From: Candidatus Sulfopaludibacter sp. SbA3
GTDB lineage: Bacteria; Acidobacteriota; Terriglobia; Bryobacterales; Bryobacteraceae
NCBI GenBank assembly: GCA_945900935.1
Contig: CAMDKT010000140.1
Span: forward strand, 1-11,016
Reading direction: 5' to 3'
Length of the DNA: 11,016 nucleotides
Part shown: positions 5,503-11,016 of the stretch, one piece after another
How positions within the stretch are numbered: the first letter of the stretch is position 1
How the letters are laid out: each line of letters begins with the position of its first letter
Program-made: the position numbers and the translations under genes
The notes under the pieces: model-generated
The model's database searches: none
Told to the model about the DNA's origin: nothing
Seen by the model: the letters and a program-made list of their open reading frames with translations, nothing else

Positions 5503-6723
5503 TCATTTCGATACCGGTTGGATGGTCCCGGAAAAGGTCAGAAGTAACGTGCTCCCGATCACAGGCAGAATCGCCACAATAACCAGCACCGGCGTATAGC
5601 CGAAGTTGTCGACCAGCCATCCGGTGCAGAGCGTGAACAGCAGCGCGCCCACGCCCGCGCCCAGTCCGCCCATACCAGCCACCGAACCCACAGACTGTGG
5701 CGGAAAATAGTCCGATGGAAGCGTCTGCACATTGTTCACCCAGAACTGAAATCCAAACGCGGCGATGGACATCCAGGCGAGCGTGGCGTAGACGCTTTCA
5801 GCCGTGAGAATCCCGCAACCCGCCGCCATGCAGGCAGCGCCGATCACGATCAAAGTCTTGCGTGTCTTGTTGACGCTCCAGCCGCGGCCAAGAAGATACG
5901 CCGCGCTGCCGCCGCCGAGCAAACTGCCGATGTCGGAAACCAGAAACGGCACCGGCGCGGCCCATGCGATAGTCTTCAAATCCAGCCCGTGCACGCGGCT
6001 CAAATACAACGGCAGCCAGTTCAAATAGAGCCACCAGACCGGGTCCGTGAAGAAGCGGCCCAGGACGATGGCCCAGACCTGTTTGTGTTGAACAAGTTCG
6101 ATCCACGGCGTGCGTTCAGCGTGCGTGGCTTCGCTGACGCCCAAAACGGCGCGCTCGGCCGCTGTTGGCGGACGGTACACCGCCAGCCACAAAATGAGCC
6201 AGAAGAAGCCGAGCGAACCGGTGATGAGAAACGTGGCCTGCCATCCAAAATTGATTTGCAACGCGACGATGATCGGCGTCGCGATGACGCTGCCAAGCGC
6301 CGCGCCGCTGTTGAAAATCGACATCGCGAAGGCGCGTTCCTTCACCGGAAACCACTCGGCGCAAACCTTCGCCGCGCCGGGCCAGTTGCCGGCTTCTCCC
6401 AGGCCGAGAAGGAAACGGAACACGCTCAGCGCCCCTGCGCCGCGTGCGGTCGCGTGCGCCATCGCCGCTAGCGACCAAAGCGTAATCGAAAATGAAAATC
6501 CCTTTTTCAAGCCGATTCGATCATAAAGACGCCCCGAAAGCGCGTGGCTGATGGAGTAGGCGACCAGGAACCAGGACGCAATGGCGGCGTACTGCTGGTT
6601 GGATAGATTGAGGTCTTTGACGATAAGCGGGGCAAGCGTGGAGACCGTGAAGCGGTCAATGAAATTGATCAGCGTGGCCAGGAAGACCAGGCCGATCATC
6701 AACCAGCGCAGGTTTGGATTCAC
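5503..6723 (-). CDS. MFS transporter, anion:cation symporter (hexuronate/rhamnonate-type)
   Basis: This is a 406-residue protein with about 12 transmembrane helices, starting at GTG 6723. The loop 2-3 motif GRLYDRIGLKKG (64-75) marks the major facilitator superfamily. The segment RFLLGLGEAGNWPGAAK (103-119), followed by AEWFPVKERAFAMSIFNSG, is the signature of the ACS family, which includes ExuT, GudP, DgoT and RhmT. These import monocarboxylic sugar acids with protons. The gene follows the bestrophin stop by 4 nt, with GAGGGG inside the end of that gene as a possible ribosome site. Nearby dehydratase-like genes support a sugar acid as substrate (inference); the exact acid cannot be read. Confidence 0.88.
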   Translation of the reverse strand: MNPNLRWLMIGLVFLATLINFIDRFTVSTLAPLIVKDLNLSNQQYAAIASWFLVAYSISHALSGRLYDRIGLKKGFSFSITLWSLAAMAHATARGAGALSVFRFLLGLGEAGNWPGAAKVCAEWFPVKERAFAMSIFNSGAALGSVIATPIIVALQINFGWQATFLITGSLGFFWLILWLAVYRPPTAAERAVLGVSEATHAERTPWIELVQHKQVWAIVLGRFFTDPVWWLYLNWLPLYLSRVHGLDLKTIAWAAPVPFLVSDIGSLLGGGSAAYLLGRGWSVNKTRKTLIVIGAACMAAGCGILTAESVYATLAWMSIAAFGFQFWVNNVQTLPSDYFPPQSVGSVAGMGGLGAGVGALLFTLCTGWLVDNFGYTPVLVIVAILPVIGSTLLLTFSGTIQPVSK

Positions 6724-6727
6724 GAGC

Positions 6728-7627
6728 CTAGAGCCCCTCGGGCAGCGCGTCGCGATTCAGTTTTTCAATCCCGGCCAGAGCGTAGAGATTCTTGTGAATG
6801 GTTTCGCAAATATCTTCGAGCGGAAGGTCGTTGTCGTCGTGACCGAACGGGCCTTCAATTTCAACGCCGATTTCTTCAATTCCGAAAAAGGTGTAGGCGA
6901 TGATCAGGACATCGACCACGGTGGTCCAGCCAAAAGTCTCGACCATCGCGAAGGGAAGCGTGAAGCAGTAGAGCACAAGGGCGCGGCGGAGATGAACGGC
7001 GTAGGCGAACGGCATGGGCGTTTTGCGGATGCGCTCACAGCCGCCGATGTAGTCAACGAGTTGCTGAATGTTTTGATCGAGAGAGGCGAGGATGATGTCG
7101 GAGATCAGGCCTTTGTCGCGGGCTTCGCGGAGGCAGCGGGTGATGTTAACGGCGACGGCGAGCACGGTGCTTTGGGCGTCCATCGCGTCCTTGGCCTCAG
7201 CGGCTGGGAGTTCGTGCGCTTGCGGGCCCAGGCCATCGGTACCGCGCAGGCCGTGCATGGCGGCCCAGGGGAAGGCGGCGGTCCAGCGGGTAAGGCGGGC
7301 CAGGAGCGCAGGGTCGTCCTTCAGATGGACACTCGTGCAGCGGATGAGGTTCCGGGTTTCATTGACGATGCCGCCCCACAGCTTGCGGCCTTCCCAGAAA
7401 CGGTCGTAACTGGAACTGGTGCGGAAGACAAGCAACATGCCGAGCGCCACGCCCATCAGCGTATGAAGGAGCGACGGCATACTGACGTCGTGAACGTGTT
7501 TATGAAACGCCACGACGCCTGCGGACCAGGCGACGCACAGCGCGACGCGGAGGGCTATTTCACGGACCAGCGAGCCGCGGATGTCGAAGAAGTGATCGAG
7601 CCATTTGTGGGGGTCGTATTGGATCAT
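6728..7627 (-). CDS. Bestrophin-family (YneE/RFP-TM) anion channel
   Basis: This is a 299-residue membrane protein. The diagnostic bestrophin motif FRTSSSYDRFWEGRKLWG is at 68-85, just after a transmembrane helix. The conserved acidic C-terminal segment IEGPFGHDDNDLPLE is at 257-271, corresponding to the region that forms the Ca2+-responsive belt in animal bestrophins. Bacterial homologues form pentameric channels; both anion and cation selectivity are reported in the family. It is the first gene of the minus-strand operon. Its ATG sits 7 nt after a GATAAT -10 box, so the mRNA is probably leaderless. Its place in front of a sugar-acid transporter may mean charge balance, which is only inference. 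Confidence 0.88.
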   Translation of the reverse strand: MIQYDPHKWLDHFFDIRGSLVREIALRVALCVAWSAGVVAFHKHVHDVSMPSLLHTLMGVALGMLLVFRTSSSYDRFWEGRKLWGGIVNETRNLIRCTSVHLKDDPALLARLTRWTAAFPWAAMHGLRGTDGLGPQAHELPAAEAKDAMDAQSTVLAVAVNITRCLREARDKGLISDIILASLDQNIQQLVDYIGGCERIRKTPMPFAYAVHLRRALVLYCFTLPFAMVETFGWTTVVDVLIIAYTFFGIEEIGVEIEGPFGHDDNDLPLEDICETIHKNLYALAGIEKLNRDALPEGL

Positions 7628-7633
7628 TGAGTG

Positions 7634-7640
7634 TATTATC
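7634..7640. promoter_or_regulatory. Shared bidirectional -10 element of two divergent leaderless operons
   Basis: Only 18 bp separate the bestrophin ATG (7627, minus) and the GTG of the DHDPS-family gene (7646, plus). On the plus strand TATTAT (7634-7639) is followed by exactly 6 nt before the GTG. On the minus strand GATAAT (7640-7635, preceded by TGC as an extended -10) is followed by 7 nt before the ATG. Both spacings put transcription starts at or next to the start codons. No good -35 hexamers are visible on either side, and any such contacts would lie inside the opposing gene. Confidence 0.4.
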
Positions 7641-7645
7641 GCAGT

Positions 7646-8581
7646 GTGAACCTTTCCCGCCGCGCTGTTTTATTCGCTCCGCTGATGGCGAGCACGCCCG
7701 CGGTGTTCCGCGGAATTTATCCGATTGTGCAGACGCCGTTCCACGCCGATGGCGCGTTGGATACGGAAACCCTGGCGAATGAGACCGCGTTCCTGCTGCG
7801 GTGCCGCGTGCAGGGGATGGCGTGGCCGCAGCTCGCGAGCGAGTATTGGTCGTTGAGCATTGACGAACGGACGCGAGGCGCGGAGGCGCTGCTGGCGGCC
7901 GGCAAGGGGCGCGGGCCGAAGCTGGTGATCGGCGTGCAAGCCGACGACGCGGATGTGTCGGTTCGATTGGCCAAGCACGCGGCGGCGCATGGCGCGGACG
8001 CATTGATTTCATTGCCTCCGGCGGGCATCGGGCTGACGGAATTCTTCGCGAAGATCGCGGCCGCGGCGCCGGGTTTGCCGTTGTTCCTGCAGGCGGTGGG
8101 GAAGATCAGCGTCGACGAAGTGATCGCGCTTTCCCGCGCCGTGCCGGCGGTGCGATTTGTGAAAGATGAGGCCGGCGTCACGCTGCCCCGCATCTCGGAG
8201 TTCCGGGAGAAAGCGCCGGCGTTGGGAGTTTTCACAGGGGCGCATGGGCGCACGCTGATAGACGAATTACTGCGCGGGGCGGCCGGCAGCATGCCCGCGG
8301 CGGGTCCGGCGGATCTCTATACGAAGGCGTTCGTACTTTGGGAGAAGGGTCGCCAAAAAGAAGCGGTGATGGCATTTGCGCGCGCGGCGGTGTTCGTGCC
8401 GGAGTTCGAACAGTACGGTATTGAGGGGTTGAAATATTTGCTGGTGTTGCGCGGCGTCTTTCCGAATCATGTGATGCGCGCGCCGCGAAACGCCGACGTG
8501 GGGGCGGTGGCAACGCGAACGAAGCTGGACGACGCCGGCAAGCGGGCGCTGCGGTTGTTGTGGGAAGGGGTGGGGAAGTGA
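7646..8581 (+). CDS. Tat-type DHDPS/N-acetylneuraminate lyase family protein, atypical active site
   Basis: This is a 311-residue protein from GTG 7646. The start gives a twin-arginine N-terminus (NLSRRAVLF) and fits the promoter; a GTG at 7631 would add five residues. The class I aldolase TIM barrel is clear: GIYPIVQTPFHADGALD, then GMAWPQLASEYWSLSIDER, VIGVQADD, and the Schiff-base lysine K173 in VRFVKDEAG. Two hallmarks are changed. The G-T-T-G-E loop reads Q-L-A-S-E (62-66), and the usual catalytic Tyr (YNxP) is Gln149 (LFLQAVG). Family members cleave or dehydrate 2-keto-3-deoxy acids, so this protein may act on the dehydratase product made by the downstream enzyme. It overlaps that gene by 4 nt. 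Confidence 0.8.
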   Translation: MNLSRRAVLFAPLMASTPAVFRGIYPIVQTPFHADGALDTETLANETAFLLRCRVQGMAWPQLASEYWSLSIDERTRGAEALLAAGKGRGPKLVIGVQADDADVSVRLAKHAAAHGADALISLPPAGIGLTEFFAKIAAAAPGLPLFLQAVGKISVDEVIALSRAVPAVRFVKDEAGVTLPRISEFREKAPALGVFTGAHGRTLIDELLRGAAGSMPAAGPADLYTKAFVLWEKGRQKEAVMAFARAAVFVPEFEQYGIEGLKYLLVLRGVFPNHVMRAPRNADVGAVATRTKLDDAGKRALRLLWEGVGK

Positions 8582-9747
8582 CCAGACGGGCTCTCTTGGC
8601 GGCGTTGCCGATGGCGGCGCAGGGATTGCAACGCATCGATTCGGTGCGGGCGTGGGTGATGCCGCTGTTAGGAACGGGGCGCTTCGGCACGGCTAATTTC
8701 AAAGGCGATTACGATCCGGCGCGGTCCCGCTGGTTCGGTCCGTTTTCGCAATTGGCGGGGTCGATTCTGGTGGAGATCAAGACCACCGGCGGGCTGACGG
8801 GATACGGACTGGGCGGCGGCGGATCGGCCGCGGTGCATGTCATCGACACTCATTTGCGCGACCTGCTGTTGAAGGCGGATCCCTCGAACATCGAGTTGCT
8901 TTGGGAACAGATGTACAGTTCGTCTTTGTTCTACGGGCGCAAGGGCTTGGCGATTCAGGCCATCAGCGGCATCGATCTGGCGCTGTGGGATTTGGCCGGG
9001 AAGGCCGCCGGAAAACCTGTTTATCAACGGTTGGGCGGAGCGACGAAGGAAAAGGTCGCAGTGTATTTGACGGGCAGGGACGTGCAGTTGGGATTGACTC
9101 GCGGGATACGCGCGTTCAAGTTGCCGGTGGACAGCGCGCCGCAGGATGGCCGCGCCGGAATGAAAAAGGCCGTCGATCAAATTGAAGCGGCGCGCAAGGC
9201 GATTGGCCCGGACGCCGAACTTATGATTGATGTGCTGTGCCGTTGGGACGTGCCGTATACGCTGGAAATGGTCGATCGGTTGGCGCCGTCGCGCCTGATG
9301 TTCATCGAGGAGCCGTTAAATCCGGACGACATGGCGGGTTACGCGCAGTTGTGCGCGGTTGTCCGCTCGACCAAAATTGCCAGCGGTGAGCACGAGTACA
9401 CTCGCTATGGATTTGAGAACTTGATCGCGCGGAAAGCGGCCCATATCTTGCAGCCGGATATTACGTGGAGCGGCGGTTTGACGGAGTTACGGAAGATAGC
9501 GGCGTTGGCGAGCGCGCATCAATTGCCGATGATCCCGCATCGAGGCGGGAGTGTCTATGGGCTGCATTTCATACTGGCCACGGCGCATTGTTCGCTGGCC
9601 GAAAGTTTCGGCGTGGGCGAGCCGGGAAATGAGATTATGCAGGCGATGTCGCCGAGGTTCGCGGATGGGTTTTTGTATCCGGGCGATAAGCCGGGGTTCG
9701 GCGTGGATATTACCGAGGCGCTGATTCGGAAACATGCGAGAGTATAG
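8578..9747 (+). CDS. rhmD: L-rhamnonate dehydratase-like enolase-superfamily enzyme
   Basis: This is a 389-residue protein starting at GTG 8578, overlapping the previous stop (GTGA) with GGAAGGGG upstream. It strongly recalls RhmD, which dehydrates L-rhamnonate to 2-keto-3-deoxy-L-rhamnonate (EC 4.2.1.90). It shares MYSSSLFYGRKG, AISGIDLALWDL and the GEHEYTRYGFENL loop. Active-site residues present are K181 (AFKLP), metal ligands D218, E244 or E245 (IEEP) and E271 (GEHE), and D294 (QPD) with H321 (PHRGGSVYG). The N-terminus (TRRALLAALPMAAQ) looks like a short twin-arginine signal, unlike cytoplasmic RhmD. Substrate could also be a related 6-deoxy acid such as L-fuconate or L-lyxonate. The 3' end overlaps the convergent glycosyltransferase remnant. 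Confidence 0.75.
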   Translation: MTRRALLAALPMAAQGLQRIDSVRAWVMPLLGTGRFGTANFKGDYDPARSRWFGPFSQLAGSILVEIKTTGGLTGYGLGGGGSAAVHVIDTHLRDLLLKADPSNIELLWEQMYSSSLFYGRKGLAIQAISGIDLALWDLAGKAAGKPVYQRLGGATKEKVAVYLTGRDVQLGLTRGIRAFKLPVDSAPQDGRAGMKKAVDQIEAARKAIGPDAELMIDVLCRWDVPYTLEMVDRLAPSRLMFIEEPLNPDDMAGYAQLCAVVRSTKIASGEHEYTRYGFENLIARKAAHILQPDITWSGGLTELRKIAALASAHQLPMIPHRGGSVYGLHFILATAHCSLAESFGVGEPGNEIMQAMSPRFADGFLYPGDKPGFGVDITEALIRKHARV

Positions 9748-10664
9748 CGGCGACGGCTTGCGCAGTGCCATCGGCGGGTTCGCGAAAGAAGTGTTCCACT
9801 CGCTCATGCTGATCGTCGTAACGGCGAGGGAACGACGTACGGCGGCTCTGCCAATTCCGTCAGCGCCGCCACTTCTTCAATCGGTCCGCTATGGACGATC
9901 AGCGTTAAATCGTCGCGATCGAGCGCCGCCGGAATGGGCGTTGCGATGCGGTCGGGAGGCAATAGAATTGGGCCCGGCAGCGCGATGCTCGCGCCCAACG
10001 ACGTTCGATGTCGTTCTGAAAGCGGCTCGGCTTGGAGAATGAGGGAAAAGTCTTCGGGGCTCATTGAGAAAGGTGTCAGCAACCGTCGCGCAATGTGGAT
10101 AAACGGCGGGCCGGGCGGCGCGGCTCGCCATTCCTCACGCAGGCCATACGGGAAAGTATCGGTAATCACGGCGCGTGGCTGAGTCTCAGCGACGTAGGCA
10201 CGCGCGGTCTCCGCCCATCGGCTTCCTTCCAACCGAACCATCGGGCATCGAGCCAACGCAGCCAATCCCTCCGCGAGAGGCGAATTGGTAACGATGCGCG
10301 CGTCCACTCCCTCGTCGCGCAACCGCAAACACACCGCCAGCGCGCGGTTCAAATGCCCCAGCCCGCCCCACGGATCGCGATAGACAATCAGCTTGAGCGT
10401 TGCCGCGTGCCGCCCCGCGTGGAACTCGACAAACTGCGCGAACGCCGTCGCGCGCTGCAACACCTGCGCGTGCATCCCAGGCAATCGATGAATCTCCACA
10501 CCGCCGTTGATTTCATGCGGCGGCAACTCCGCGTCGCCCAGACACAACACGCAAACCGGCGCGAAGTCCCGCGCCAGCGCCGCGATCATCGACGCGATAT
10601 GACTCGAAGACCCCTTGGGCCGGGGATAAACGTCGAAAGCCGCATAGAGCGCTCGGGCTTGCAT
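9710..10664 (-). pseudogene. Decayed chimeric GT-B glycosyltransferase gene
   Basis: From ATG 10664 (AAGGAA Shine-Dalgarno) the frame runs 286 codons to TGA 9804. Residues 1-90 look like the donor-independent half of a GT4 glycosyltransferase (ALYAAFDVYPRPKGSSSHI, then GVEIHRLPG). From about residue 91 (KLIVYRDPWGGLGHLNRALA) a second, MurG/GT28-like N-domain begins and runs to about 260 (LTLIVHSGPIEEV). The frame then ends abruptly in PSPLRRSA. The +1 frame right there reads FPRRYDDQHERVEHFFREP and continues ADGTAQAVAAILSHVSESAP to TAA at 9710-9712, an evident glycosyltransferase C-terminus. The nucleotide-sugar-binding core between the two parts is missing. I read this as a deletion plus frameshift, perhaps after an earlier fusion at RDPWGG. 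It probably has no activity. Confidence 0.65.
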
Positions 10665-10668
10665 TCTT

Positions 10669-10676
10669 TCCTTAGG
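10669..10676. repeat. Predicted IS66 target-site duplication copy (TCCTTAGG)
   Basis: IS66-family elements make 8-bp target duplications and their ends begin 5'-GTAA. The 8 bases outside the GTAA at 10677 are TCCTTAGG. Read on the minus strand they are CCTAAGGA, which contains the Shine-Dalgarno core of the glycosyltransferase remnant. The second copy would lie beyond the window, so this is a prediction. Confidence 0.3.
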
Positions 10677-10683
10677 GTAACTA

Positions 10684-10718
10684 CTCAGGTACGCAACCCG
10701 GCCGGGTTGCGTCCTGAG
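10684..10718. repeat. Strong imperfect palindrome at the IS end
   Basis: CTCAGG + TA + a perfect 20-bp palindrome CGCAACCCGGCCGGGTTGCG + T + CCTGAG gives two arms of about 17 nt with one unpaired base. It lies 25 nt past the transposase stop. There is no T-run on either strand, so it is not a classical intrinsic terminator. It may be part of the element's end structure, or a hairpin that blocks read-through into or out of the element. Confidence 0.6.
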
Positions 10719-10742
10719 GTAAATCGGCGGCTGGGTTTGGCG

Positions 10743-11016
10743 TTACCGGCTTTCTGAAGGCTGCGGGGGAACGAAGGGGTTGCCCAGGAAAACGCGGTGC
10801 AACGCGTCCAGGGCGTTGAGTCCGTTCTTGCGTGCCGTGGAGACGTAGCCGCGGATACGGCAGAAGTCCACCAGGGCGTCGAAACTCCGGAAGGTGCCGG
10901 AGATCTTCTGCCGCAGCTTCATCATCCGCAGATCCCGCTCCGAGAGGTTGTTGTCGAACGGAACGGCGAAGTCGCGCATAAAAGCGAGGATCAGACCTCC
11001 TGATCTCCACGGAAAT
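10743..11016 (-). CDS. IS66-family transposase, C-terminal fragment (truncated by window edge)
   Basis: The frame is open from the right edge to TAA at 10745-10743, giving 90 residues. It carries the IS66 transposase C-terminus: LAFMRDFAVPFDNNLSERD, then LRMMKLRQKISGTFRSF and FCRIRGYVSTARKNGLNALD. The Glu in DNNLSERD is the expected last acidic residue of the DDE catalytic triad. An internal ATG at 10979 is not the true start; the frame continues upstream of it without a stop. The protein catalyses transposition of the element, with the rest of the gene lying beyond the window. Confidence 0.9.
   Translation of the reverse strand, partial: FPWRSGGLILAFMRDFAVPFDNNLSERDLRMMKLRQKISGTFRSFDALVDFCRIRGYVSTARKNGLNALDALHRVFLGNPFVPPQPSESR

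Larger units (their letters stand above)
10677..11016 (-). mobile_element. End of an IS66-family insertion sequence (continues past the right edge)
   Basis: The region holds the C-terminal part of an IS66 transposase, ending at 10743. Outside it, at 10677, the sequence reads GTAACTACTCAGG inward, matching the 5'-GTAA start of IS66 terminal inverted repeats. I therefore place the element end at 10677, 13 bases upstream of the glycosyltransferase ATG. The other end and accessory genes (tnpA and tnpB type) are outside the window. Confidence 0.7.

Noticed and set aside
6581..7630. A 349-codon plus-strand frame opposite the bestrophin gene
   Set aside because: It runs across the bestrophin gene and the start of the MFS gene on the other strand and is explained as a high-GC antisense shadow.
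10681..11010. A 109-codon minus-strand frame at the right edge
   Set aside because: It is out of frame with the IS66 transposase, whose frame carries the conserved DNN-x-x-E-R-D motif through to its stop.
1..11016. CRISPR arrays, tRNA, rRNA or riboswitches
   Set aside because: No regularly spaced direct repeats, no cloverleaf-like sequence with a T-loop, and no long structured leader were seen; intergenic gaps are too short to hold a riboswitch.

Overview
The window looks like a chromosomal segment of an Acidobacteriota bacterium, probably of the Bryobacterales/Solibacter type. I infer this from gene style, not from any marker gene. The signs are a GC-rich body, many secreted or Tat-exported proteins, small secreted proteins beginning A-D-[VI]-[ST]-G-x-W, a multiheme c-type cytochrome next to enolase-superfamily genes, an IS66 element and a HicAB module. 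The first ~600 bases are visibly AT-richer than the rest.

Layout. 21-594 (minus): two overlapping frames, a one-TM coiled-coil protein and an unrecognised frame continuing from its end, possibly one frameshifted gene. 739-1536 (minus): secreted LamG-like protein. 1602-2011 (plus): hicA-hicB toxin-antitoxin pair with a perfect 12-bp palindrome upstream. 2057-2392 (plus): small secreted beta-rich protein behind a good sigma70-type promoter. 7627 down to 2389 (minus): a tight six-gene operon with gaps of 1-15 nt, in the order bestrophin, ACS-type MFS transporter, tiny secreted protein, secreted alpha/beta hydrolase, pentaheme cytochrome c, Tat-exported enolase-superfamily protein. 7646-9747 (plus): a divergent two-gene operon, a DHDPS/NAL-family protein and an L-rhamnonate-dehydratase-like protein, both with twin-arginine N-termini. 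9710-10664 (minus): a decayed chimeric glycosyltransferase gene. 10677 to the right edge: the end of an IS66-family element with the transposase C-terminus.

How the genes may work together. The two divergent operons start only 18 bp apart and together hold the parts of a sugar-acid pathway: an ACS-family (hexuronate/rhamnonate type) transporter, two acid-sugar dehydratase/racemase candidates and an aldolase/dehydratase-fold protein. A secreted hydrolase and a periplasmic electron-carrier cytochrome are co-transcribed with them. Three catabolic enzymes of normally cytoplasmic families carry Tat-like N-termini, which suggests, as inference, that part of the pathway runs in the periplasm. The DHDPS-family member lacks the usual T-T and Tyr residues, so its chemistry may be unusual.

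Gene starts are also notable. At several promoters the -10 box lies 6-10 nt before the start codon, which implies leaderless mRNAs. The divergent pair appears to share one AT-rich core as a bidirectional -10. No tRNA, rRNA or CRISPR array is visible, and no gene-free stretch exceeds about 150 bases.
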